Shown here: in pieces, positions 25,496-37,400 of the stretch | Position numbering within the stretch: the first letter of the stretch is position 1 | Layout of the letters: each line of letters begins with the position of its first letter | NCBI GenBank assembly: GCA_037833965.1 | Contig: AP031353.1 | Location: 3,660,501-3,724,500 of the forward strand | DNA: 64,000 bases | Direction of reading: 5' to 3' | Source: Marchantia polymorpha subsp. ruderalis | Lineage: Eukaryota; Streptophyta; Marchantiopsida; Marchantiales; Marchantiaceae | Made by a program: the position numbers and the translations under genes | The notes under the pieces: model-generated | Seen by the model: only the letters and a program-made list of their open reading frames with translations | Told to the model about the DNA's origin: nothing | Databases searched by the model: none

Positions 25496-26502
25496 TTGAA
25501 AGATTCGGATGATGTGATTATGCATGAAGCTCCGGCCCTTACTGTCACCACCAGAGCTATGCATCGCAAGATGCAAACTGAGAAAAATGAGGACGAGCAA
25601 GGGAAGACTTCATTAGAGGAGCCTCCTCATCTCTCTGATCTTGAGAGAGTGGCGAGGAGAGCAAGGAGGATTACAAGGGCAGAGGAGAAAAGAGATGAGG
25701 TTCTGCATGATGCTGAAGTGCCACCTGTCACGCAAGATTCAGAAAGCAATGAACCAAGAGAGTGGGAAGGACCGGGGATTCCCATGAAAGAGTGGGAGGA
25801 CATGAGATGTCAGAAAAGGAGAGAGTCGAAGAAGTACAATTTGTGGTCAGATCTGAGTTCGCTGAAGGCAGACATTACTTTCGGGCAGCTGCTGGAAATA
25901 TCTCCCATTGCTCGTAAGACTTTGAAGGAGGGCATATTAGTGCATAGAAGGAGTGGAAAGACGAAGACTCGAGTCGCTACTAGAGTTCAATTGCAAAAAG
26001 GAAGTCAAGATGTCAAACCTGTGGAGATAGAGGTGGTAGTGGTAGACAAGGTGATTCCCAATGTATTAGTTGATGGGGGTAGTGGTTTGAACATCCTACC
26101 TGAACACACCATGAGAAGGTTTGGTTTGAATCTGACAGGCCCCTCACCTTTCATTATCAATATGGCCAATCAGACTTCGGCTGTACCAGTGGGGATGATT
26201 AAAGATTGCCGATTGTCCACTGGTGGTGAGGAGTACATTGTCACATTTCATGTGATTAAGATGCATTCGAATAGGGACACTTTCCCTATTCTATTGGGCA
26301 GACCTTGGTTGAGAATGGCTAATGCCATTGTGGATTGGGGAGGACTGAAGCCATCAATCACATATGGTCCTCAGGATAACAGAGTCAAGGTGTCAATAGG
26401 GTCCTTAGGTGGAAGGGTGAGAGAGGATCCTAAGTTATCGTCAGGGAAGGAAGAAGAGAAAAACGAGGCCAAGGGTGATGACACTTTAGTGGGAGTGGTT
26501 CA
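25496..26502 (+). CDS. Element C protease region (fossil)
   Basis: Contains VLVDGGSGLNILPE, the aspartic protease motif with the usual D-[ST/G]-G core, and LLGRPWLRM downstream, as in plant Ty3/gypsy elements. The N-terminal part is charged and coil-like (ARRARRITRAEEKRDEV). Insertion A begins at 26503. Confidence 0.82.
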
Positions 26503-29500
26503 TGTGGTAACACACTTTTTGTTTTTTTTGCAGAATTTAAACAATTTTAGAAAACTAGTACCGAAGCAGTGTTTGTAGTTAGAAAAGGGTACGTTAAATA
26601 GAGTTGATTGAGGAGATCGTCACGAGGTCACGAAGAATCGCGTAGTCGGATGTACCAACGCCAATGTCTTCGGCGCCTTCGGCAAAAGCTCTTTTTCTGA
26701 GGCGTCTCTACTCACGCGCTTCCAGCGGTTAAGGAAGCTACGCTTCCGGCGCAGACACCTCAGGAGGAGATTTTGCTAAAGACGTCAGAAGAAGGGCCCG
26801 GACCTCTGAAGGCTTCCGACCATGAGTGCGCCTTCGGCGATGCGCCGCTAGCGTGGAAAGGGAAACCTTCATAACGAGCGGAATACACGGTAGTTCCAGT
26901 TGGTTGAAGTCGCATTAGAAAGAGCTCGGGACGCTCGTTCTAACGAGCCCAAGAGCGTTGGAGATGGATCAGGGACGAAGAAGTTATGAGCGTCGGAAAA
27001 CTCGTAGCCGGACATGCGCCGTTCGCGCTAGGGTTCACAGCCGGAAAGGACTCCCGTACGCTCTCGGCGATGCGCCTTCGGCGGAATCACGCGCTCATGG
27101 GAGGAAATCAACTCGAAGTCGGAAGCGCCTTTGGCGGCTGAGCAACGGAAGAAACGCGCCGGTCGGATGTACGCCTCCGACGTGGCGCTGATGGCCGGAT
27201 GCGCTGGCATGAATTGCGCTGGTATGATTTGCGCTGGCGGGATATGCGCCGTCAGCAATGGACGAGGCAGAACGGACAAAATAAGCGGTACGAATACGCG
27301 CCGGCGTAATTCGCGCCGACTGGATGTGCGCCTCCAGCAAGGCGCCGATGGATAAGGAACACGCCAGCGGCGACACGCCTCCGGTGATGGACGGGTTAGG
27401 GAAAGACAACATAGCCGACGTATACCCTGCGGCGGACTCGAGTCCAAAGAATTGAAGGCGGCGGGAGAATTTAGCATTCACGCATGCGAATGCGCGCAGT
27501 GCGGAGACGTGAATTCGCGCATGCAAAGGGCAAACCGTTAGGCCGTATAGCCGGCTGCATACGTTGTAACCAGTAAGAACGTTGGACGTTCTTGAATTCG
27601 GAGAAGAAAAGACTGCGCTCCAGTCTCATTCTCTCATTCTTGATTTTGCGAGTTCTAGCTTCCAAGATTACGCGCAAGGGCGGAGAGACCTGCAGTGAGA
27701 GGAGAGAGTGCGGAAACGAGTTGCGCAAGGATCTTGACAGACCTTGGAGAGAATTGCGAGTAGCGAACTTGAGCGTGAGCGAAGAGAGAGTGAGCAGTCA
27801 GTGCTTGAGCGGCCGACGCGCAGTGGCGATTGTGAGAGAGCGAGCGAAAGGGAGAACGTTTGTGTGTGCAGGTAACGCAATGTCGAAGGTTCCCCAGCTG
27901 CGAGTGTCTCCCCTCAGGGTGCCGCAGATCGGTCTACGCGCATTTCAAGATGTGCTGCTGGGGCTGAAGCTCGATTTCCTCCTGTGGGGGTGGAACTGGA
28001 CATGTCCGGAGATGGTGCGCGAGTATCTGCAGGAGAGACACAAGCCCTCACGCGGATTCCGTCCACATCCAGAAAGGTGGGACATTTGTGACTGGGCGCA
28101 GGTGTTGGGCAGGTGTGCCGGCGAGGAAGGGTATCTCCTCTTCGAGGCCGATAGCGTGAAGGTGTCCCAGGAGGAAGAAATCTCCTACAATGAGCTCTTC
28201 AAAGTTGCCAGGCATCCCAAGAACGGTTTCCGGACACGGGATTACAAAGATCGATTGCGGAGAAATGTCGCGACTGCATTGCTGCAGATATTGCAGCCGA
28301 CCAAAACCGCTTACATGCATGGTTGGCAGGTAGGATTTGTGGAGCTAGTGTTGTCAGGAGCTCCAGTGCATTGGGCACGGCTCCTGTGGAAGGTGACGCG
28401 GCAACATGCGCAAGAAGAGAGAGGAGGAACCCTCAATCATCTTTCGCCTTACCTGATTGTGTTTTATCGGGCGATGGGATGTTTGACAAATTCAGAGCGG
28501 ACACGGTTTCCGCTGCTGACACGGAGCTATCCAGGTAGATACTCACGGGAGGCCGAAGTAGACACGGATCCGGACGAGGAACCTGCCAGTCCGTCTCCGG
28601 CTCCGGCCCCAGCAAGAGCACCAGAAGAACGTCGAAGTGAGCGCATTCCGCGAAAGCGGAAGTGGGATGAAAGACCTGAGGACAGGCAGCCGGAAGTGCC
28701 AGCTGCGCCGACTCGTGGTCGGCCCACCCACGAGCCTCACAGTCGACCAAAATAGAGGGCACGCAAAATGCCAACTAGTACTGAGGAGACCGGGCGTACT
28801 CCGGTCCGGCGGAATCCCACGCAGGAGGAGATAATCGCGCAGATTCTAGGGAAGTCGACAAATACCTCTGCGCAGAAGGCACCAATGCCTTCGGAAGGAG
28901 ATGGACGGACTGACAGTCGGCCGACTACGAGTCGGGCGACTGAAGGTCGACAACCGGAAGGAAGGCCAATTGAGCGGCGCGTTGAACCGGATAGCAGGCC
29001 GGAAGCAGAAGAGAGTTTGGCTGACGAGCCAACAACCCTTAGAGGGTCGTCTTCGGCGGAAGGCACTTCTGGGAAAACGCCACCAGCAAGCAGGCCAAGT
29101 GGAGTGAAGACGCGCAGGGTGTATCCGACTCCCAGTCGGACAACTGCTAGTCGGCCGACTACGAGTCGGTCAACAGAGAGTCGGCCGGTTTCGCCGACTG
29201 CGAGACGGACAGGGCCGGCAACCAATGTGCGGACGCCTTCGGCGGACGCACCTTCAGCGAAGACACCTTCCGCGCAGATTGCGCCGGAAGGGCAAGCAGC
29301 AGAAGCGGGCGGTGCAAGGGTGACAAGAGTCACTGCGGCGTCGACCCCTTCGGAAACCGAAGATCGAGCCGGAACAGGGGCTCAAGCAGTGGGGTCCCCC
29401 ACTGCCCTGGATATTTTAGCAGGCAGTGGAGCGGCAGTCGCAGCGGAAGCTGCTGTGCGCCACAGTTCCAGGAAGTCGCCAAGGGATTCGGTGGCGACTG

Positions 29501-31395
29501 AAATCCTCGAAACGGAGGATGAGACGAGCTCGGAAGAGCAGGAAGCGGATTCTGTGCAGAAAACACCAACAAGGGTGTTGTGCGAGCAGATAGTCCCACT
29601 CCTGCGATATCTGGATCGCAAGACATCCAAGTACTCGGGAACTGGAAAACCGCAGTCTTATGTGGAGACTATCAAGCGAAGGACGAGGAGCAAGGTGGCC
29701 ACTTGGGCCTTTAGGTGCCAAGTATATCTGGATAGGAACACCGCCCTCCGACAACACCTGGCGGTCACACAGAAGCTATACCAAGCCTTGCAGCAGCAGA
29801 GGGAGGATGCGGCGACGAAAAGCCAGGCGGAGGCCGAGCTAATGCGGGCAAAGATCGAGTCGGAATTGCAGGAAGAGCGGAGACAAAACCGCATCCTAGC
29901 AGCAGAGCTTGCGCGCCAGACGCGCGCCTTAGAAGAAAGTCAAAGAGCCCGCAAGGAGGATGAGGAGTTGTTGCGCAACTTGCAATCCGAGTGCTCGGAT
30001 TTGAGGGCGCAGCGTGCGGAAGCGGAAATGCAGCTAGCAGAGGTGGAAGGCAGCTGCCGGGCGCGAGAAGAGTTGGCGACGCGGGTGACTCACTATCTAA
30101 AAGGATACGCCCATTGGGAGGTGGCAGCTCAAGAGAGGATCACACTCAGGGAGTTCGAGCTTCGGGCGGCGGCATTGACGGAGGGTGACAGTCGGAGTCG
30201 GCGGCGAGTAGCGAGGAAATTAGAAACCTTCTTGTCGGATGCGCGCGACACTATGGCGCACTTAGAGTCGGAAGTCACTGCAGCCCTCCGACGCCTGGGG
30301 TTGCGCAGCCGGTCGGAAGACTGGCAAGGTAGAGACAGCGAGCGGAGCAGTCCGGCGCGCAGGAGGCGCAGCACCGGATCCGCCGAGTGCAGTAGTATAG
30401 TTTGGTTTCGCGCAGATGTTGCGAGTAGTAGATAGCATAGCGTAGTGTTAGTTAGGACCTTTGAGGGTATAAAGTAGATCAAGGCGTTTTGCCTTGGGAC
30501 TCTTCCAGTTTCGGAAGTGCAGATCAGGAACTCACTTTCTTGGCGTGTTTGTGCATTTTGGTCCTGGCACCACGTAGAGAAGCTGCAGCATAGCGAAGTT
30601 ACCGTATGTTGTAGTTGAAGGCCTTCGGCTGAATGTTCAGAGCTAGTACCCGGTTAGAGACTTGAGTAGTGCGGATCTGCACCTGCGGGTGATTTCTGAT
30701 GCTTAGAGCCGGCTGCGAGTTAGAGACTTGAACAGTTCCCCCTTACTCCTTCGAGTGACATATCCTGATTGTACTCCTACGGGAAGTTTCCCCTGGATGC
30801 CAATGTGAAGTTTCATTACTTCGTGTAAACCTTGGTTTGTAATTCAGGTTGTGTGTGTGTTACTGGATCGTGTTTTCAGTAAGTTCTCAGTCGGGTCTGC
30901 ACTCCCTGCGTTTGGTGTGATAGTCGAGGGTGACGTCCACGGCGTATGTAGAGGCTTCGTTCCGAAGTGGGAAGTCCAGTCCGGGTACCCCCGCTAGTTC
31001 CTGGCGGAAGGGCAGTAAAAGCCGGAGTGGGAGGCACTACCTGCAGAACCTCTGAGTGAACTTGTGAGACACTTTCCTCCTGAAATCCGAAGCGGAGGTC
31101 CTGACCGACCTCCGAGTTGTGCTTTTTGCCAGTTTCAGGTGTGTGTGTGTGTGTGTGTGTTGAGTGACCACGCTGTACCGTGCATCCTCCGAGCAGCCTC
31201 CGAGTTGAGATCCTCCTCCGAGTCGAGCCTCCGAGTCGAGCACTGCAGTATTTCTGGGAGTGACAGTCGCCTAGAATTCAAACTCTACAAAAGTCTGTTA
31301 AACGTGACACTTTTACTCTGTGTGTTGCCTCTGTTCCTGTGGGTTCGATCTTTTTACCACCATACTGCAGTTTTAGCCTTTGGTGGGTTATTACA
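26503..31395 (+). mobile_element. Insertion A: long-form solo LTR of the B family, with U3 ORF
   Basis: TGTGGTAACAC...GGGTTATTACA, flanked by GTTCA (26498-26502) and GTTTA (31396-31400). At 4.9 kb it is twice the length of the short solo LTRs because U3 holds an ORF region (27592-30435). One ~130-bp cassette lies at about 26866-27000. TATAAA is at 30468-30473 with the hairpin at 30480-30496. A GT microsatellite lies near 31140. It is well diverged from the B LTRs at 33416 and 44542, so it represents a different subfamily. No internal region remains. Confidence 0.9.
27592..30435 (+). CDS. LTR-encoded protein, diverged copy in solo LTR A (fossil)
   Basis: Related along its length to the 1045-codon ORF of element B. 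Shared motifs include LRAF, KLDFLLWGWN, MVREYL, WAQVLGRCAG, NGFRTRDYKDR, HWAR and GGTLNHLSPYL in the N-terminal domain. The C-terminal coiled coil shares QNRILAAELARQTR, LQSECSDLRAQRAEAE, HYLKGYAHWEV and LREFELRAAAL. The middle is Pro/Ser/Thr/Arg-rich and poorly conserved. About one break. Protein similarity persists although the surrounding LTR is much changed, so the protein was probably under selection before this copy died. Function unknown. Confidence 0.8.
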
Positions 31396-31494
31396 GTTTA
31401 GTCGAATGACAGAAAAAATAGATTAGATGTAGGATCAGGCAGCTTAGGTCCTAGTTTTTACAGCAGAAGCGATGATGGAGAGTTTGCTCAGTGG

Positions 31495-33415
31495 TTGAGA
31501 GATTATCCTGAGTCAGGTTGTGACGCCATGATGATTTCTCATCACAAAATTTTTGAGAAGGAGGTGATCAGTTCACAAAGAGAAGAGTATCTGTTGCTAG
31601 AACCATGTGAGGTTCTTACAGAGGAAGAGTGGATACATGGAGGTCTTACTCCATGGTTGGACGAGTTGGATGTTACTGAGGTGGGGTTGGTGCAGGTTGA
31701 TGGAACTCAAGAGGAGTATAATACTGTTCAACCTGCGAAGTTGGAGGAACCTTTGCATTTCAAGACTACATCAACCGGAATAGTAGTGGGCCAAGACGTC
31801 ATGGACTATCCTCAGGTCCCTCCAGATTGGTATCGGAGCTCAGAGGAACAAACTCATGTGGCAGAGGAAGACTGGAAATACGTGGAGGTGTCCATCAGAG
31901 GAGGAGAGCTGAAGCAAATGAAGATGGGTTCTAAGCTAGGAGAGGATGAGATACGGAGGTACGGTGAGTTGGTGGACGAATTCAGTGATACCTTTGCTTG
32001 GTCGTATGATGAGTTGAAGGGAGTACCTCGTGAGATGGTGGAGCATCGGATTTCGCTGGTCCCTGGTGCTAAGCCTATTAGACAAAAGGAGAGAAGGATG
32101 AACCCATAGTTACAGTTGTTAGTTCGAGTAGAATTGGAGAGATTACTCAAAGCTGGATTCATTAAGCCTGTAGAGATCACGGATTGGGTTTCTCCTATGG
32201 TTTTGGTCAAAAAGAAGAACGGGAAACTTAAAGTGTGTGTGGATTATAGGAAGCTGAATGCCTGTACTCAGAAGGATCACTTTCCTTTACCTTTTATCAC
32301 GCTGCTTTTGGAGGAAGTTGGAGGTCATGCGAGGTACACGTTCATGGATGGATATGATGGCTACAATCAGATTTCCATAGCTGTGCAGGATGTTCATAAG
32401 ACAGCCTTCACAACTCTGTGGGGAACTTTTGTATGGGTTGTTATGCCTTTCGGATTGTGCAACGCACCAGCCAAATTCCAAAGGTTGGTGATGTATATTT
32501 TCACGGATCTGTTATACAAGTCTATGACAGTTTTTGTGGACGATTTTAGCACTCAGTCAAGTGCTGGTGAGCATCTACAATGTGTTAGAGAGGCTCTCAT
32601 TAGATGTAGAAGAATGCAGCTAGCTCTGAATCCTGAGAAGACATTCCTAGGTGTTCAGAGAGGAGTTCTTTTGGGTTATGTTGTGAGTGAGAAGGGAAGA
32701 GAACCGGATCCTGATAAGATTGCAGTCATTGAAGGATTGGCAACTCCCACGAATGCCAAGGGGGTAGCCAAGTTATTGGGACATGTAGGGTGGTATAGAG
32801 AGTTGATTCCTGACTTTGCCAAGATTGTGTGCCTATTACTCAATTGTTGAGGAAGGAGAACAGGTTTGAGTGGACAGATGCTTGTCAAGAAGCTTTTGAA
32901 GAGTTGAAGTCCAGGTTGAGTACTTATCCGGTGTTGAGGCCTCCTGATTGGAGCATGCCTTTTCACGTTTTCTGTGATGCAAGTAGTGTAGCAGTGGGTA
33001 GTGCGTTGTGTCAGTCTACAGGGGAGAAAGAGAAGGACCTGCCAATTGCTTATGCCAGTAGGCAGTTGAATCCAGCGGAAAGGAACTATTCTACGACCGA
33101 GAGGGAGTGCTTGGACATGGTTTTTTCAGTCAAGAAGTTTAGACATTATCTGATCTGTAATCCGGTCGTTTTTTTTGTTGATCATATGGCAATCAAATAT
33201 CTGGTGAACAAGGCGGAGCTTAGTGGAAGATTGGCCAGGTGGGTTTTATTGCTGGAGGAATTTGACTACACTGTGGAGTATAAACCTGGTCGCATGCACT
33301 TGCAGGCCGATCATCTATCTAGGTTGTCGGAGGACGTAGGTACCAGTCCATTAGATGATAGACTGATAGATGATAGTCTTTTTGTAGTAACAGCTCAGCC
33401 AGAGTGGTACGCTGG
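31495..33415 (+). CDS. Element C reverse transcriptase and RNase H region (fossil)
   Basis: Includes WVSPMVLVKKKNGKLKVCVD, MPFGLCNAPAKFQRLV and the FVDD catalytic box, then RNase H with VFCDASSVAVGSAL and YSTTERECLDMVFSVKKFRH, ending WVLLLEEFDYTVEYKPG. This is the standard Ty3/gypsy order. The domain is interrupted a few times and is separated from its integrase by insertion B. Confidence 0.88.
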
Positions 33416-34359
33416 TGTAATAACCCACTAAAGGCTAAAACTGCAATATAGTGGTAGAAAGGTCGAACCCACAGGGACAGAGGAACACACAGGGTACAAA
33501 GTGTCACGTTTTAACAGACTATTGAGGAGTTTGAATTCTCAGGCAACTGTCACTCCCAGAAATACTGCAAGTGTCCACTCGGAGCGCACTCGGAGGTCGC
33601 ACAGTGCAGCGTAACAAACACACACACACACACCTGAAACTACAGAAACACAACCTAGAGATCCGTTAGGACCTCTACTTCAAGATTTCAGGGGGAAAGT
33701 CTCTCAAGAGTACACTCGGCAAAGCTGCGGGCAGTGACTTCCAACTCCGGCTTTTACAACACTTCCACTAGCTTGCTGCTAGTGTAGGAAACCCGGTTTG
33801 GACTGCCTACTTCGGATCGAAGTCACTCCTACGCGGTGAACAACACTCTCAACTCACAAAACGCGCAGAGAACACAGGTCCGCACTGAAGGACTCACTGT
33901 GAAACATTCCAGTAACACAACAACAGTCTATTGAAGAGTTTGAATTCTCAGGCACTTGTCATTCCCAGAAATACTACAGGGGTTACCCTCAGGGCACCTG
34001 CTGCAGCGTAACCTGAATTTACAACCAAGGCTTACACGAAGTAGCAAAACTTCACTTTGGCATTCAGGGGAAAAATCCCAAGGAGTACAATCAGAAAGAA
34101 ACACTCGAAGGTGTAGGGGCGAAACTGTTCAAGTATCTAACTAGTCACTGGCTCTGAGCATCGGCAGTCACCCGTCGGTGCAGTTCCGAACTACTCAAGT
34201 CTCTAACCAATGTACTAGCTCTGAACATTCGGCCGAAGGCCTTCAGCTACAAAATGCGGAACGCTAAGTTGTAACTCCTCATGCGTGGTGACAGAACTCA
34301 AGGACACAAACACGCAAAGGTAATGGGTTCCTGATCTATACTTCTGATGGGAAAGAACC

Positions 34360-34376
34360 CCAGGCAAAACGCCTGG
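34360..34376 (-). promoter_or_regulatory. Hairpin between TATA box and expected start (B LTR)
   Basis: CCAGGC-GTTTT-GCCTGG on the minus strand, just downstream of TATAAAAT (34381-34388). The same hairpin occurs at 4197-4213, 16018-16034, 30480-30496, 45486-45502 and 56018-56034. Three copies have CAAGGC/GCCTTG and three CCAGGC/GCCTGG, a paired change that keeps the stem. Confidence 0.75.
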
Positions 34377-34380
34377 AACT

Positions 34381-34388
34381 ATTTTATA
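34381..34388 (-). promoter_or_regulatory. LTR promoter TATA box (element B, 3' LTR)
   Basis: TATAAAAT on the minus strand, at the end of a strongly conserved GTTAGT(T)AGG.CTTAGAAGG-type block. Equivalent boxes are at 4185-4190, 16006-16011, 30468-30473, 45507-45514 and 56006-56012 in the related LTRs. It places the U3/R border about 30 bp further on. Confidence 0.8.
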
Positions 34389-34424
34389 CCTTCTAAGTCC
34401 TACCTAACACTACACTGCACTACG

Positions 34425-37400
34425 CTACACGCCTGCACGGAACCACGCTACACTACACTCCGCGGAACCTGTACTACGTCTCCTGCGCGGCCGACTGCCG
34501 CGCACTAACTCCCTACCCTGCCAATCTTCCGCTCGACTGCGCAGTCCCAACCTCTGCAACGCCGCGGACACCTCCCCTTCGAGGGCGGACATGGTATCCT
34601 GTGCCTTCGACAGAAAGGCATCGAGCTTCTTCGCTACCTTCCGCCGACTCCTACTGTCGCCTGACAACAACCCGGCTGCGCGCAATTCAAACTCACGCAG
34701 TGTGAGTTTCTCCTGCGCCTTCACTTCCCAGTGGGCGTAGCCCTTGAGACAGTGGGCGACTCGCCTCGCCGTCTCCACCTTCGCGCGATCCGCCTCCTTC
34801 CTGCGATCTTCTTCAATTATCACTAATTGCGATTCGGCTTCAGCACGTTGCGCTCTCAATTCGCCACACTCTGACTGCAACCTGCGGATTAATTCTTCAT
34901 CCGCCTGCCGTGCGAGCTGACATTGTTCCAACAACCGCGTCTGTCGCACGAGTTCCTCTGACAAAATCCGATTCTGGGCCTGCTCAGAGTTGAGTGCTTC
35001 CTTGACCTTCACCTGCTCCTTGGTGAGCTCGCCCAGTTTCTCATCCTTCATCTTCTCGGAGTGCTTGTAGAACTTCTGATTAAGCTTGTACTGACCCCAC
35101 AAGCACGCATGCTTCTCCTTCAATTCCTTCAACTCCTGGTCCACTCTAGCTAATAGCTTGCTGGTGTGGACTTTAGTGCGAGTCCGCCTGCGCACTAACT
35201 CGATGTAAGATCCCGGCTGGAGTGGGTCGGCGTATTTATCGACCTTGCGATCCAAGTACCGCAGCAACGGAATCACCTGCTCAGAGAGCGCCGCCGCCGG
35301 CGCTCCAACAATTTCCTCCTCCTCCTCCTCGGTGTCTTCTGCTCCTGACATTTCTTCCGTGGAGCCTCCGTCGTCATCATCCGAGTGGAGAATTTCAGTC
35401 GCCATTGATTGCGTCGGCGACTGCCCCGAGTGGGGCTGCACGTCGTCGACGTGTGCTGCCTGCGAAGGCACGGCTGCAGCCTCGCTGCTCGTCGCCAAAA
35501 TGTCTAAGGCGGAAGGCGAATGTACCCGTGCGGCATCCCCGTCTCTCGCTTGTTGATTGTCTACCGCATCCTCTCTGCCGCCGTCGTCCGCCGCCGAAGG
35601 CGATTGAGCGGAGGGTGGCTGCGCGGGGTTTGATTGCGCATCGCGCATCGAGATTTCATCCCGCGGACAGTCACTCCGCTCCTCCGTCTGCTGCTCCCTT
35701 GATCGGTCCGTGGGGGCTGTGCCCGGCCCGTGCGCAGGCGCATTTGCCGGCGCCTTGTCCGCCGCAGGCGTAGCGCCGCGGACATCTATCGCCGAAGGCG
35801 ACATGACCGGGGGCCGCACGCCCGATGTTGCTTGGCCTATAGGCCCTACCGCCGAAGGCGCATCTATCGGCGGACTTCCCGCCGATGGTGCGGCCTCCGC
35901 ACGCTCTCTGCTCGTATCTCCTCGGCTCGAAGGCCCTGGCGCCGAAGGCGCAAATTGCGGCGCGTGGTGCGCCGGAGGGTCTGGCCCCGAGGGCCGGTGT
36001 CTCGTAGGCGGTTCTTCCGCCGGCTCCTTCCCCTTCCTACGTTGGAACGGGGGTGATTCTTGTCTGTGCACAGGCGGCACGTGTGGAGGTGTCCTGTGCA
36101 CAGGCGACCTGTGCACAGGCGAGCGCCTGTGCACAGGCGGACTGCTCCTTCCCACGCGTAAGCGTAGATCCACGTCCACTTGTGTTCGCCGGTCCGCGGA
36201 GGCTCGTCCGTCCGCGGAGGCTCGTCTGTGCGCAAACGGAACATCTGTCCGCATCGCACGTGGTAACTCCGGAGGCCCTTGGCCCGTAGGCGGCCTTTCT
36301 CCCGTCGAGGTTGCAGCGTGGCCCGTCGCTCCTGCGGTCGTCCGCGCTTCCTCCTGCCTCTCTGGCGACGCACTTCCGATCTCCGTCGCAATTGTCGCCG
36401 TGTCTGCACTGTCAGCTGGCAACACCAGTCTGCGTGCCTTCTGCTTCGGCCGGCTGTATGGCTCGCACAGCGGCCGCGGTCGAATGGGAGCAGAGGGTTC
36501 TTGATGCTGCTCCTCTTCGGACTCTTCCCTCCATCGCCGCTTCCGCGGCACTCGCGCTGCAGGAGTGTGTCTCCCTTCGTCCCTCCGTCTTGATGGGGTA
36601 GAAGTCGGTGACTCCTCTGCATCAGTGTCGACCTCGTTCTCCCGCACATACTTCCCGGGATGGTCGATGGACAATGGCGGAAAATGTTCAAGCTCCGCCG
36701 CTGTCAAACAATTCCGCTGTCGATAAAAATTGATGAGGAAAGGAGAAAGATGGTTTAGAGTTCCCCCCTTCTCCTCAAACGCGTGCTGTCGCATCACCCT
36801 GTGCAGGATGCTCGCCCAGTGAATTGGAGTTCCCTCGATGACGCACTCCACAAAAGAGACCTGCCACAATGTGATGTAGCAGGCGCGGTGCGGCTGCAGT
36901 AATTGCATCAGCGCCGCGGACAAAGTCCGGCGAAATCGATCCTTGTAATCACGGGTCCTGTACCCATTCTTGATAGACCTCCCGGTCTTGAACAGCTCCA
37001 CAAATTGCGCCTCTTCTTGCTTGGTCACCTTGATACTCTCACTGTCGAAAAGGAGATGCCCTGGCATGCCAGCACATCTTCCCAACGCCTGCGCCCAATC
37101 TTGGACTGTCCACCGATCGACATGCGGACGCAATCCGCGCGAGGGTGGTCCCTGTGGCTCTAGCCACTCGCGCACCATATTCGCACAGATGTAGTTCCAT
37201 CCCCATAGCAAGAAATCGAGCTTTCTTGCTATTAAGCGCTCCTCAAAAGCGCGCAGCCCGTTCTGCGGTAGGCGAAGTGGCACCATCCGCAATCTGCTCG
37301 GTCTCGTCAATGCGTTCCTGGGGTTCGCTCGCCCGCTCATTCTACTTCCGCACCGCCCGGGTTTCTTTCTCTCTCGGCAAACTCTAATCGCCCTCAATTC

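Noticed and set aside
35222-36504. Long plus-strand open frames opposite the LTR-encoded ORF (35222-35773, 35710-36504) and their twins at 46348-47596
   Set aside because: They mirror the GC-rich, repeat-rich coding strand, have no motif, and are not kept in the diverged copy at 27592-30435.
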